IMG/VR virus record: IMGVR_UViG_3300042324_000104
Location: 1-38,030 of that record
Source of the DNA: a virus
Direction: 5' to 3' (one strand)
Length of the DNA: 38,030 bases
Shown: positions 14,795-23,433 of the stretch, piece after piece
Layout of the letters: the number at the start of each line of letters is the position of its first letter
How positions within the stretch are numbered: position 1 is the stretch's first letter
The notes under the pieces: model-generated
What the model saw: the letters and a program-made list of their open reading frames with translations, nothing else
Databases searched by the model: none
What the model was told of the DNA's origin: nothing
Position numbers and translations under genes: made by a program

Positions 14795-15889
14795 TTATTT
14801 CAAAACAATAGGATTAGCAGCTGTTCCTAGCGGAGCAGAAGATTTAGTAGAATCACGTCCTTCTACATAATAAGGAGAAACTCCTTGGGAAGTTCTTCTG
14901 GATTCAAGTCTGTTTTCTGTACGTGTTTTAGCTGTTTCAATGGAAGCGTTATACTTTTTCAATGCCTCTAATGTAGCTTCAGAGTCATTACGTCCGTATG
15001 CTGCAATTAAAGCATTAGCAAAACGCAGTACGTCTTTATCTGTCTGTACACCTTTTTCAGCACTAACTTGTAAGTTAACTGCAGTATCAACAGCAGATTT
15101 TAAACCAGCGTATGCTCTACTTTCTGGTGTGGACTCACCTATAGCATTACGACTAATATACTTTGCAATACTAACTGGATCAAGGTTAAGCTTTCTAGCA
15201 CCTTTTTCATCTTGTGTAAGAGCTGTAATAGAAGGTTGTAATGCTTCAGACTGAGCTTTGTAGTTATCAATTGCTACTAAGTCTTGATCTTCACTCTTTT
15301 GCAGACTAGCTGGAAGTGGTTTATTCTGAGCAGCACCTAGTTTATTTCTAGCATTGATACTAGCTTCAATAATACGTGCTTGTTGATCAGGTGAACCAAA
15401 CTGACGATATACTTTTAGGTAATCTTCTTCAGTTGCATCAACAGGTAATTCAGATAATGCTGCACGTAACTGTTCTTCACGGTTAGTAGCTTGTTCAGTC
15501 TTCTTAATATTAAGTTGAGACTGTTGAATACCAAGACCTTTAGTCTGTAGCTCTTGCGCTCTAGTAACAGCAATCTGAGCAAACTCAGGCATGCCGTTTT
15601 GTGCTAAGGCTTGAGCATATTGCGTTAAACCTTCAGGACTTGTAGTGTCAAAGTTAGCGGCTAACTGCTGAGCCATCTGAGCTTTCTTTAACTCTGGGTC
15701 TTCGATGCCCAGTAGAGGCGCAATAGCATTCTGAGCAATACCACGACCACCCTGACGTATTGCTAAGTTAGCTTGTTGCATCGGGTCTAACTGCACAGCT
15801 TTTAAGTCCTGTGCGTAACCTACTGCGTTTCTATCTTGCATGATTTGGCTAGGTGAAGCGCCAAACATTCCTTGAATAATATCAGCCAT
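14795..15889 (-). CDS. Internal virion protein (ejection protein)
   Basis: A 364-residue protein, Gln/Ala-rich and largely helical, starting MADIIQGMFGASPSQIM. Length, composition and place between the two other internal proteins fit a T7 gp15-type component of the ejected channel. No catalytic motif is seen. The assignment rests mainly on gene order. Confidence 0.65.
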   Translation of the reverse strand: MADIIQGMFGASPSQIMQDRNAVGYAQDLKAVQLDPMQQANLAIRQGGRGIAQNAIAPLLGIEDPELKKAQMAQQLAANFDTTSPEGLTQYAQALAQNGMPEFAQIAVTRAQELQTKGLGIQQSQLNIKKTEQATNREEQLRAALSELPVDATEEDYLKVYRQFGSPDQQARIIEASINARNKLGAAQNKPLPASLQKSEDQDLVAIDNYKAQSEALQPSITALTQDEKGARKLNLDPVSIAKYISRNAIGESTPESRAYAGLKSAVDTAVNLQVSAEKGVQTDKDVLRFANALIAAYGRNDSEATLEALKKYNASIETAKTRTENRLESRRTSQGVSPYYVEGRDSTKSSAPLGTAANPIVLK

Positions 15890-15898
15890 AGCTAGTCC

Positions 15899-17299
15899 TT
15901 AATTAGAAGGTATATAAGATGGACCAGTAAAGCCCGGAGAAGACTGGTTCGATTGACGAATAAAGTTATTAAACCAAGTATTTAGTGTGCTTCCTTGGTT
16001 AGTTGCTCCACCACCACTTAATTGACTTCCTGCTGATGAGAAAAACTGACCTGTTGGGCTGTATGATGCATTAGCATACGACAACGGAGCTGCTGAAGTC
16101 TCACCAGACATTATGAATCTGCCTTGATTAGCACCTGCGTTCGCCACGTTACCAGCTAACTCATTACTCATTCTATAAGGCTGCATTCCCATTTCTTCAA
16201 CAGCTTTAGACTGTGTTAAATAGTTACCTAAAGTATTGAGAGCAGCATTCTGAATTGAATATTTACCAAGTTCTTGATTAATTGCGTTTGTCCCTAATTT
16301 GGACGATGTCTCTAATAAGCCACCGCCTGTAGCAAGAGATTGATTACCAACACCAACCAAACCACCGGCTGTCTGGTACTGATTAGCACCAACATTAAAT
16401 AACTGACCGCCAACACCTTGAATCTGAGCGCCAGTACCTGCAATACCTGCCCCAGCGGTTCCAAGTTGAGCGCCCTGACCATATAGATTACCACCGAGAG
16501 TAACATTAGCACGACCTTCAGCCTGAGCTTTAGTAGCCATGTCAAGATCACGCTGAGCCAATGAGTTATAGTAGGCAGATAATTCAGGATTAGAAGCAAG
16601 CATTCCACCAGCAGTAGTACCGCCTGTGGCTAAACCAGCACGACCTGTTTGATAAATTCTATTACGTAATACCGCAAGATTTTGTTCATCTCTAGGAGCC
16701 AGTGCGGCACTTGTACGAGCCATGTAATCTGCTTCAGCCTGTGGTGCAGAACCTAAATAACTAGCGCCTGTACTGTACAGATCAGCAGCACGACTAAATA
16801 ACTCAGGAGCCTGTCCTGCTACTGCAGTACCTTGACCGAATAAAGACTGACCTTGACCGTAAGCTAAGCCAGCTTGTGGGTAGAGTTCTTGTGAACGTGC
16901 ATATAATTGATTACCAGCATTGAATGCATTTGGCGCTTGTTGCATTGCCATACGCATACCAGCAAGAGAATTCTCACGAATACCGTTAACAAAACCAACA
17001 TCAGGCTGATAATTATAACTTGATGCAGCGCCCATTAAGCCACTTTGTAAGCCCTGTAACTGAGGACTTAAAGAGTAACCAGCAGAAGTCAATCGACCTG
17101 TATTAGGATCGTAAGTGTAGTTAGACGTACCAAAGTTAGTAGTCGTACCTACAGGTCTAAACTGGGCTAAGTTGGAAGCGTTTGTAGCAGCGTCACGATA
17201 AGCTTTTGCTTGCTGTCCTGCTGCGTCTGCAGACCTACTTCCTTGAATAAGACCGCCAGTTAGACTCATGACTGGACCTATAATTGCTTTAAACGGCAT
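15899..17299 (-). CDS. Internal virion protein, Gly/Ala/Gln-rich
   Basis: A 466-residue protein starting MPFKAIIGPVMSLTGGLIQG, with a hydrophobic Gly-rich N-terminus, then an Ala/Gln-rich body with repeats such as 'LYGQGAQLGTAGAGIAG' and 'GVGNQSLATGGG'. Similar proteins occupy the first place of the internal-core cluster in many podoviruses and probably interact with the membrane during ejection. Homology to T7 gp14 is positional only. Confidence 0.6.
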   Translation of the reverse strand: MPFKAIIGPVMSLTGGLIQGSRSADAAGQQAKAYRDAATNASNLAQFRPVGTTTNFGTSNYTYDPNTGRLTSAGYSLSPQLQGLQSGLMGAASSYNYQPDVGFVNGIRENSLAGMRMAMQQAPNAFNAGNQLYARSQELYPQAGLAYGQGQSLFGQGTAVAGQAPELFSRAADLYSTGASYLGSAPQAEADYMARTSAALAPRDEQNLAVLRNRIYQTGRAGLATGGTTAGGMLASNPELSAYYNSLAQRDLDMATKAQAEGRANVTLGGNLYGQGAQLGTAGAGIAGTGAQIQGVGGQLFNVGANQYQTAGGLVGVGNQSLATGGGLLETSSKLGTNAINQELGKYSIQNAALNTLGNYLTQSKAVEEMGMQPYRMSNELAGNVANAGANQGRFIMSGETSAAPLSYANASYSPTGQFFSSAGSQLSGGGATNQGSTLNTWFNNFIRQSNQSSPGFTGPSYIPSN

Positions 17300-17300
17300 A

Positions 17301-17660
17301 TTAAGCCTCTTCTTTCATTATAATAACTTCATCTACTTTGTCTGTATCTGTTTCGTCTGTTGCATGAATGCAAAACCAAACAGCGTCTTCTAATGCTGTG
17401 ATAGCATGATTCTTGTGTTTAGCAATCGTAATAGCTACTGGAGCTGTATACTCTTGCTCACCGTCATCTGTCTTCACAATAACTTTACCACTTGCTAGTA
17501 TACTAAGGTGATCATAGTTATGTTGATGACTAATCGCCATATAACCTTTAGGAAGGTGCATCTGCTTAGCGTAAACACCGCTAGAGAAATGATGCTGAGT
17601 TCCTAAGTCAATAGCGAATTGACCTTTGTGTACTTGAGCTAGTTCTTTTACAGTATTCAT
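17301..17660 (-). CDS. Cupin-fold protein
   Basis: A 119-residue protein with a single cupin barrel: AISHQHNYDHLSILASGKV contains the metal-type histidines H45, H47 and H51, followed by the second cupin motif near residues 70-90 (APVAITIAKHKNHAI). The ATG at 17660 overlaps the preceding fibre stop (TAATG). Cupins in tail regions could be small structural or sugar-binding proteins; the ligand is unknown. Confidence 0.75.
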   Translation of the reverse strand: MNTVKELAQVHKGQFAIDLGTQHHFSSGVYAKQMHLPKGYMAISHQHNYDHLSILASGKVIVKTDDGEQEYTAPVAITIAKHKNHAITALEDAVWFCIHATDETDTDKVDEVIIMKEEA

Positions 17661-18931
17661 TAAGCGGTGTACGTACCTGAAGACGTGTAAGTTAAACAAG
17701 TATAGCTACCAATTGTGGAGATTGTTGGAGTACCTGTGTAAGTTCCGCTGTAGTAGTCAGTCAACATCTTGATAACAACTTTACCTGAACCACCTGAAGA
17801 TGTTTGACTTCCGTATGTACCTCCACCGCCGCCTCCGGTATTAGCACTACCTGCAGTAGCTGCCGCACCGCCACCGCCTAAGCCAGCGCTTGACGCACCA
17901 AACTGACCGCCACCTGCGCCGCCACCGCCGTGATATGTGCTTGTACCAGTAATGTTAGTAGCAACACCGTTACCACCTGTACCGCCTAAACCTTCCGTAC
18001 CGTTACCGCCAGCCTGTCCAGCACCACCACCGCCTCCGGAAGTTTGCACACCGCCTTCGCCCATGAATGGACCACCGCCGCCATAACCATTACCTGATGT
18101 ACCGCCACTACCGCCTGTTGTAGAACCACCACCTACAGCACTGGTTACACCAGATAAAGTTGTTGTACCTCCAGCAGATCCGGGAGCGCCGCCTGCTGCA
18201 ACAGTAATTGTAAATGATGTACCAATATTTGTTGGAACAGAGTTTTCTAATACTTGACCAGCACCGCCGCCTCCTCGTGCTGCACCTGCGCCTTGAACAC
18301 CAGCACCGCCGCCGACGAGTACATAATACAATGTATAAGCACCTTGGTTAACAGTAACAAAGCGATGCCAAGCAGTTCCGACATAGCACTCGTAGAAACC
18401 CTGAGTAGAGTTATAACGAATCAAACCATTCATCGGTGTTACTGGACGTTGTGCGTCTGTTCCTTTAGGAACTTGGAAGTAACCTGTAGAAGTATTTAAC
18501 TGATCTGATACTTGAGCAGGAGTAGGATCAGGAGACACTAATCTCCACTCAGTACCGTTATAGTTTTCTAAGAAACCTAATGTAGTGTTAAAACGTAATG
18601 AACCAACTGAAGGAGAAGCAGGACGTTGTGCTGTAGTTCCTGATGGAACTTTAACACGACCTGTACCAGTAAACTGTATGTCTTCTGCAGCAGACAAAGT
18701 ACCAGCTACAGCTAAAGTACCACCTACGTTAGCAGCACCGCCTGTGGTTAAAGTATCTGTTGTTAATAGACCTGAAAATACTGGATTTAACAAATCAGCT
18801 TTAGACTCTACTGCATCAGCAATAGCGTTAAACTCATTGTCAATCTCAGTACCTTTTACAATCTTACCTGCGTTACCGCTTGGTAAGGAATCTTTTGTTG
18901 CAAAGTTAGTCGATTTTAAATAATCACTCAT
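17660..18931 (-). CDS. Gly-rich tail fibre / adhesin 3
   Basis: A 423-residue protein. Residues 1-100 are a fibre-like beta N-terminus with TGGAANVGGTLAVAGTL. Two copies of a short strand module follow (around TTAQRPASPSVGSLRFNTT and TDAQRPVTPMNGLIRYNST). The long poly-glycine part (about 205-390) is full of GGGG runs, as in polyglycine-helix adhesins. The C-terminus is TSSGTYTA, nearly the same as adhesin 1 at 23434. It probably binds the host surface. It follows the nozzle gene by 8 bases. Confidence 0.75.
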   Translation of the reverse strand: MSDYLKSTNFATKDSLPSGNAGKIVKGTEIDNEFNAIADAVESKADLLNPVFSGLLTTDTLTTGGAANVGGTLAVAGTLSAAEDIQFTGTGRVKVPSGTTAQRPASPSVGSLRFNTTLGFLENYNGTEWRLVSPDPTPAQVSDQLNTSTGYFQVPKGTDAQRPVTPMNGLIRYNSTQGFYECYVGTAWHRFVTVNQGAYTLYYVLVGGGAGVQGAGAARGGGGAGQVLENSVPTNIGTSFTITVAAGGAPGSAGGTTTLSGVTSAVGGGSTTGGSGGTSGNGYGGGGPFMGEGGVQTSGGGGGAGQAGGNGTEGLGGTGGNGVATNITGTSTYHGGGGAGGGQFGASSAGLGGGGAAATAGSANTGGGGGGTYGSQTSSGGSGKVVIKMLTDYYSGTYTGTPTISTIGSYTCLTYTSSGTYTA

Positions 18932-18939
18932 GTTAGTCC

Positions 18940-20733
18940 TTAAAGGTTCTTACCTTGTTTTAATGCTAAGTCGATCTTTTGAATGGATAACGGTGATCCG
19001 TTAATGTCACACTCAAATCCTAGTTGAACGACTTTACCAGTACCAGTTGCGTTGAACTTTACTGAGTCTAATGAAATTCCACTACTATATTCTGCTATAC
19101 CGTATTCACCAACACCGTATTCAGCAACACCGCCTGAAGATAATGCAATGGTTTGACTATCGTGATTACCAGTATAATCAAAAGCCCATTTAACTGCTAA
19201 GTTTTGACCACGACCACCAATGGCTACAACACCGACCTTTTTAAGGATCTTAATTGTTGTTGGGCTGTCCATGTCAAAATAGTTAGTGTAATAACTAAAG
19301 CGATAAGGTACTGTGTTGTCTGCATATTCTTCGTATACTCCAATGTAGCCCGGTTTACCGATAAACAACTCACGAGATTCTGTAACACAGAATGCTGTAG
19401 GATTAATGTTTCTCCACACCGTTGCTCTAGCAGCTCCGTTCTCTAACTGTCCACGAGTATCAAAACAGTAGGTAAAGCCTGTTGTTGGTAATGTTAACAG
19501 ATAGAATGCATCCGGTGCATAGTACACAGCCTTAATGTTGTCTTCATCTTCAGTGTTTACGTTTGAAATCAACTCATCACGGACATTCTTAGATATATCA
19601 CGAAATGGCATTGACTTCTCTACAACGAGACGCTGGAGAGACTGAACACCTGTCTCGGATAAGAATAAGTTATCTGTACCAGCCACAGAAGCTACTGAAT
19701 CACGAGCAATACAACCAACACCTTTAATAACATCTTGTACAGCTAATGCTGTTGGGTCTGTAGGATTAGAATAAAGAATAATGTGACGATGACAAAAGAT
19801 AGCTAAGAAGCCATTATGCGATGCTAAAGCTACAATACCATCACCTGTAGGAATCACTTGACTTACGTCTAAGTAACCTGCAGTACCAGTAGTAAAGTTA
19901 ATAGGATCTTGTAGATCACTAAAGTATACTGTCTGATCGTCTGTACCGATGTTTGCAACCCATAAACGACCAAAGGCAGTTACGGAGCAAGAAGGCTTAA
20001 ATGTATCAACCGTATATCCTGTCGGTAATGCTGCTAAGTCACCTAAACGCTGAAAACCATACTCATCAGTGTGGTCTGTACCATAACGATGATAGATTAA
20101 AGGAGCATGATTACGCTGAACACCAATGATATGAGCAGAGCTGTTAATACCGCCAAGATAAGGCATTGCTGTAAACTGCCAGTTGTTCTCAGTAATCGCA
20201 TAAGGAATAACATTCACTAAAGATGTAGAACCACTTGTTGTGGCAGAAACCGCAGCCGTAACAGTAAATGTATCTGTTGCAGGAGCAACTACAGTGTAAT
20301 TACCGTCAAGTAAAGTCCCAGAAGATACGTTGAAATGAACAACCTGTCCTGCAGTGTATCCGTGAGCTGTTTTAGTTACTGTAACAGTTGTTCCTGTTTG
20401 TGTGTATGTAGCACCTGATTTATAGTTTGTACCATAAACAGATTGCTCAGTAAGTGTAGTTGTTCCAGTATACAGTTTATTGTTTGCTGCACTAACGACA
20501 ATATTGCCATCATTCTTAACTAACTCAAAGATAGCTCTAAAGCTACCTGTACTGGCTGCAGTTGTATTTACTTTAGTCCAGCCCTTACGTGCGCCAATAC
20601 GACCATATCGGTCAATGACACAGTTGTAAGCTTCAAGAGCAAAGCCACTGGTAAGCTGTACCGTGGAGTCTTGGATGTTTAATCCAGAGAATCCCGGAGC
20701 TTGTATAGCACCTGTTAGTAACTGTTCAGCCAT
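18940..20733 (-). CDS. Tail tubular protein B-like (nozzle) protein
   Basis: A 597-residue structural protein placed directly after tail tubular protein A, with TAATG overlap. It starts MAEQLLTGAIQAPGFSGLN and contains beta-rich repeats through its length, as expected for the T7 gp12-type nozzle or the stabilisation proteins of other podoviruses. A short Ig-like insertion (about residues 106-168, with VTKTAHGYTAGQVVHF) is seen. It would form the lower part of the short tail. Confidence 0.75.
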   Translation of the reverse strand: MAEQLLTGAIQAPGFSGLNIQDSTVQLTSGFALEAYNCVIDRYGRIGARKGWTKVNTTAASTGSFRAIFELVKNDGNIVVSAANNKLYTGTTTLTEQSVYGTNYKSGATYTQTGTTVTVTKTAHGYTAGQVVHFNVSSGTLLDGNYTVVAPATDTFTVTAAVSATTSGSTSLVNVIPYAITENNWQFTAMPYLGGINSSAHIIGVQRNHAPLIYHRYGTDHTDEYGFQRLGDLAALPTGYTVDTFKPSCSVTAFGRLWVANIGTDDQTVYFSDLQDPINFTTGTAGYLDVSQVIPTGDGIVALASHNGFLAIFCHRHIILYSNPTDPTALAVQDVIKGVGCIARDSVASVAGTDNLFLSETGVQSLQRLVVEKSMPFRDISKNVRDELISNVNTEDEDNIKAVYYAPDAFYLLTLPTTGFTYCFDTRGQLENGAARATVWRNINPTAFCVTESRELFIGKPGYIGVYEEYADNTVPYRFSYYTNYFDMDSPTTIKILKKVGVVAIGGRGQNLAVKWAFDYTGNHDSQTIALSSGGVAEYGVGEYGIAEYSSGISLDSVKFNATGTGKVVQLGFECDINGSPLSIQKIDLALKQGKNL

Positions 20734-21386
20734 TAGACATCAATCCAAGCTGCTTCTTCGATATAACGACCTGATTCAAGTGAAATAGCGTCGCCAAGAG
20801 ATTGTTGATACAATGCATACATGGCATTAGAATCCATACCACCGTCTTCACCACGCTCTGCCATTCCACGAGCTACAGCACCAAAAATGACTGGCTCATG
20901 TGGAATTAATAATGTATCACTGTTTAAGTTCAGTGGAGGCTGTGGACGGATTATGTTAAAACGTAAACTATAAGCAGTATCAGGAATAGGATATAAATCG
21001 ACTTGCGTGTCACCATTTGTATTAGTTCCATTAAAGTTATAATAACGAGGCTCACCACGATCTGTCGATGTGGTTAAGAATAGACGATCCATTTCCGAAG
21101 TAGCTACGTTCTGTAGAATATAATCGGAGCTATCGTTGATAACGTCAATCATACGGAACCGTTGTCCAGAGCCTTCTAACACGTAGTTAAAGATTCCCGG
21201 AGTAGTGTCTGCTGTAAGAGTTGTGCTTAAAGCATTCCAGTTGTAAGCATCTTCGGCTTGACGTTTAGCGTCATTGACAAACTTACCGATTAGCTTAGAA
21301 TACGCTGTATCATTAACGGAAGTAACTTCACGCTCACGTAAGCGAACAAGTACTTCGTTAACAAGTTGAATATAAGTGTAGGACAT
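20733..21386 (-). CDS. Tail tubular protein A-like (T7 gp11-like) adaptor
   Basis: A 217-residue protein. MSYTYIQLVNEVLVRLRE, the helical FVNDAKRQAEDAYNWNAL segment and VDLYPIPDTAYSLRF are typical of the gp11/gp4-type adaptor that links portal to nozzle. It is the first gene after the third leftward promoter, which would drive all tail-tube and internal virion genes. Confidence 0.82.
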   Translation of the reverse strand: MSYTYIQLVNEVLVRLREREVTSVNDTAYSKLIGKFVNDAKRQAEDAYNWNALSTTLTADTTPGIFNYVLEGSGQRFRMIDVINDSSDYILQNVATSEMDRLFLTTSTDRGEPRYYNFNGTNTNGDTQVDLYPIPDTAYSLRFNIIRPQPPLNLNSDTLLIPHEPVIFGAVARGMAERGEDGGMDSNAMYALYQQSLGDAISLESGRYIEEAAWIDV

Positions 21387-21407
21387 GGTTTCCTTATAGG
21401 TGCTAAT

Positions 21408-21436
21408 ATTTTACCACAAAAGAGCTGAAAAGTCAA
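21408..21436 (-). promoter_or_regulatory. Leftward promoter for the tail genes
   Basis: Read on the minus strand: -35 TTGACT (21436-21431), 17-base spacer, -10 TAAAAT (21413-21408) with TGG just before it. The TGTGGTAAAAT core is the same as in the RNR promoter. It lies between the lysis genes and tail tubular protein A. Confidence 0.7.
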
Positions 21437-21441
21437 GCATT

Positions 21442-21918
21442 TTATTTGCTATTTCCTGCTTTTAGAGCTTCTATTTGGGCTGCTGCTTCACGGTACTTTC
21501 CGTGGTTTTCAATGTCGGTGGTGAGTACGGTAGCAAGGTCAACTTCGGAAGTGAGGTTGTCAGTGCTTTTGGGATCTGAGGAGCTACCACTGGCGGAGTC
21601 GTTGTACAGCCTGATAAAGCCATAAGTGACGTTACAGTTAGGACTGCCAACAGTGTAGAGATTCTTGACCTGTTTAGTGTAGTATGCATTCTTTGCTTGC
21701 TCCTGTTTTATCTGTTGAAAATACTCAGCCGTAGCATCGTCAAATTTAGCTTTGCTTTCCGCCAGAGCTTGCTGATACATTTCTTTATCTTTTGCAATCT
21801 TTGCTTCATAGTAGTTAGTCCTATATTTAGATCCCATATAAGCACCGCCACCAAAGGCGATAGCTACCGCTGCTGCTAGTGCAATCAAACCATTAAAGCC
21901 ACTTAGTAACCAACCCAT
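21442..21918 (-). CDS. Rz: Rz-like inner-membrane spanin
   Basis: A 158-residue i-spanin. Residues about 8-28 form the membrane anchor (IALAAAVAIAFGGGAYMGS), followed by a long charged coiled-coil periplasmic part (AKDKEMYQQALAESKAKF and onwards). With Rz1 it joins inner and outer membranes in the last lysis step. It starts just after the endolysin stop. The gene holds the whole o-spanin in another frame. Confidence 0.85.
   Translation of the reverse strand: MGWLLSGFNGLIALAAAVAIAFGGGAYMGSKYRTNYYEAKIAKDKEMYQQALAESKAKFDDATAEYFQQIKQEQAKNAYYTKQVKNLYTVGSPNCNVTYGFIRLYNDSASGSSSDPKSTDNLTSEVDLATVLTTDIENHGKYREAAAQIEALKAGNSK
21471..21689 (-). CDS. Rz1: Rz1-like outer-membrane lipoprotein spanin, nested in Rz
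   Basis: A 72-residue frame fully inside Rz, shifted by one base. Signal peptide with basic N-region and hydrophobic core, lipobox LSGC with lipidated Cys28, then a proline-rich mature part (TTTPPVVAPQIPK). AGGAG lies 10 bases before ATG. This nested arrangement is the classic lambda-type Rz/Rz1 design and shows a Gram-negative host. Confidence 0.85.
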   Translation of the reverse strand: MHTTLNRSRISTLLAVLTVTSLMALSGCTTTPPVVAPQIPKALTTSLPKLTLLPYSPPTLKTTESTVKQQPK

Positions 21919-22380
21919 TTAGTCTCCAATACAGGTGTTATATTCTTGTTGTCTACGCTTAACTAGACCGGGGTATACTTTACCGCCTGCTTGTGTCCAC
22001 TTTAGTAATTCTTTACAGGCTCCGTCGTAGTCCTTGTTATTAAGCTTCTTCACCAGCGTAGACCGACAAAAAGCTCCTACACCGACGTTATAAGTAAAAC
22101 TTACATAAGCATCGTACTCGCCTTGGGAGATAGGAACTTTAATGCATTGCACCATTCCCTTACCATGTTCTCCTGCACTTATCTCAAGCCTCATCAAGGC
22201 ATCTAAACGGGTCGTGGTTGAGTCCATTGTAACTCCCTTGGTCTCTCCATATCCTACCGTAGGAACCCCTGTAACGTCTCTATAAGCCTTCTCACGGAAT
22301 CCTTCATGTGAGGCAATACCAACTACTGTTAAAGCACTAATTGACAAGATAGCTGCGTTACGTCTAATCTTTTCGTTCAT
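21919..22380 (-). CDS. SAR endolysin, GH24 lysozyme
   Basis: A 153-residue T4/P21-type lysozyme. The triad E26, D35 and T41 has the exact E-x8-D-x5-T spacing (HEGFREKAYRDVTGVPT). Residues about 8-24 are a weakly hydrophobic, Ala/Ser/Gly-containing segment that fits a signal-anchor-release domain, so export would not need a holin pore. ATGA overlap with the holin-like gene upstream. It cuts the host cell wall at the end of infection. Confidence 0.92.
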   Translation of the reverse strand: MNEKIRRNAAILSISALTVVGIASHEGFREKAYRDVTGVPTVGYGETKGVTMDSTTTRLDALMRLEISAGEHGKGMVQCIKVPISQGEYDAYVSFTYNVGVGAFCRSTLVKKLNNKDYDGACKELLKWTQAGGKVYPGLVKRRQQEYNTCIGD

Positions 22381-22580
22381 ATATCTTTTTGAGCCACTAA
22401 ACGAGCTATTGACGCTGCAATAATAGTAACAAAGGTTAAGGCTGCAAACGTATCTCTAGGAAACTGATCCCAGTACAGTGGAAGGATTGCTTCACAGGCT
22501 GTCAGGATTGCTGCTAATACTATGAACTTTAAAGACCACGACTTACGAAGGATGTCTTTCCAGTTGTGATACAGCTTCAT
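22377..22580 (-). CDS. Holin-like protein with two membrane helices (DUF7940 type)
   Basis: A 67-residue protein MKLYHNWKDILRKSWSLKF with a basic amphipathic start, then two hydrophobic segments (about 19-36 and 45-62) ending ARLVAQKD. The WSLKFIVLAAIL and 'LTFVTIIAASIARLVAQK' parts match a known phage holin-candidate family. It lies directly before the endolysin and overlaps it. With a SAR endolysin it would act as a pinholin-type timer. Confidence 0.75.
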   Translation of the reverse strand: MKLYHNWKDILRKSWSLKFIVLAAILTACEAILPLYWDQFPRDTFAALTFVTIIAASIARLVAQKDI

Positions 22581-22738
22581 TAATACCCTGTAGTCTTCTT
22601 CTTAGCAGTCTTAGCTGCATCTTTAAAGTCTTTAGCTGTAGGAGCAGCTTTGCTGCCAACTTTGTTCATCTTTTCGCCAGAGCCTGCAGCAATACGTTTC
22701 TTCTTAGCAGCGATGTTTGAATAAAGTCCTTGTTTCAT
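22580..22738 (-). CDS. Small basic phage protein, 52 aa
   Basis: A lysine- and alanine-rich frame starting MKQGLYSNIAAKKKRIAAGS and ending in KKKTTGY. The pattern 'GLYxNIxAKxxRIxxGSGEKMxKVGSKxAPT' is shared with small proteins near phage lysis or virion genes. It overlaps the DUF6496-like gene by 4 bases and the holin start by 1. Possibly a DNA- or membrane-binding virion component; the role is unknown. Confidence 0.7.
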   Translation of the reverse strand: MKQGLYSNIAAKKKRIAAGSGEKMNKVGSKAAPTAKDFKDAAKTAKKKTTGY

Positions 22739-22896
22739 TTCTTTGCTTTCTTCATTGGCATCTTTGCTTCGCTCATGGCGATTGCAATAGCTTGTTTACG
22801 GGATTTAACTACTGGACCACCTTTACCGCTGTGTAAAGTCTTGTCTTTATACTCGCCCATGACTTTACCAACTTTAGCTGTTTGTTTCTTGTTCAT
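22735..22896 (-). CDS. DUF6496-like small basic protein, 53 aa
   Basis: Starts MNKKQTAKVGKVMGEYKDKT and includes HSGKGGPVVKSRKQAIAIAM, matching the DUF6496 pattern of a short basic phage protein. The ATG at 22896 is chosen because a longer start at 22926 runs into the upstream gene. Together with the next gene it makes a pair of tiny cationic proteins within the late region. Confidence 0.75.
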   Translation of the reverse strand: MNKKQTAKVGKVMGEYKDKTLHSGKGGPVVKSRKQAIAIAMSEAKMPMKKAKK

Positions 22897-23228
22897 GCTT
22901 GTGCTTTCTCCAATATAACTGTACAAACCATGCTGAACGCAGACCCTGCTTCAGGTGTCATTTTGATCTTATCACGTTCACGTAAAACAATACCAGAGCC
23001 ATAACCATTAAACTGGAAGTACTCTTTAGACGGAAAAGGTCTATCTTGTAAGATAACAATATCAGCACCAGCGGCTGTGTCTTGCCATTCAATAGTTAAT
23101 GACTTAGTGTTACCACCGCCATTGTGTATGTACATTAAGTTCCAAGTAGCTTGATAGCCTTCAGGGACTGTATAAACAATTGTCTCAACACCTGCTGTGA
23201 GGTTCTTACCGATAGATAATAGTTTCAT
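22893..23228 (-). CDS. Beta-rich structural protein, 111 aa
   Basis: Starts MKLLSIGKNLTAGVETIVYT; alternating hydrophobic pattern and Gly turns suggest a small beta-sandwich such as a tail or head decoration protein. It overlaps the preceding gene by ATGA and the next by 4 bases. Similar sequences occur beside tail fibre genes. The precise role is not known. Confidence 0.55.
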   Translation of the reverse strand: MKLLSIGKNLTAGVETIVYTVPEGYQATWNLMYIHNGGGNTKSLTIEWQDTAAGADIVILQDRPFPSKEYFQFNGYGSGIVLRERDKIKMTPEAGSAFSMVCTVILEKAQA

Positions 23229-23431
23229 AGGTGTTTAACAAGCCAATCTTTAAATAAGGTTAAGAAGACGACTACACCAGAAGTTAGGAAAGCAATACCA
23301 CCTAAGAATCCTTTGTAACGAGTCATCTCATCTTTAATCTCGTGCATGAGTCTTAGAAGTTCTTTGTGATTGTCTTCGAGAGTTTCTACTTTGGACTCTA
23401 TCACGGCTAGTCGTTCGATGTGATCTATCAT
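23225..23431 (-). CDS. XhlA-like coiled-coil membrane protein, holin candidate 2
   Basis: A 68-residue protein: a heptad-like acidic coiled coil (about 1-38, ERLAVIESKVETLEDNHKE), a short basic link, then one membrane helix (about 43-60). This design matches haemolysin XhlA-like proteins, which work with holin and lysin in some phages. With the DUF7940-like protein this gives two membrane lysis candidates. Function inferred from topology and place. Confidence 0.6.
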   Translation of the reverse strand: MIDHIERLAVIESKVETLEDNHKELLRLMHEIKDEMTRYKGFLGGIAFLTSGVVVFLTLFKDWLVKHL

Positions 23432-23433
23432 GA

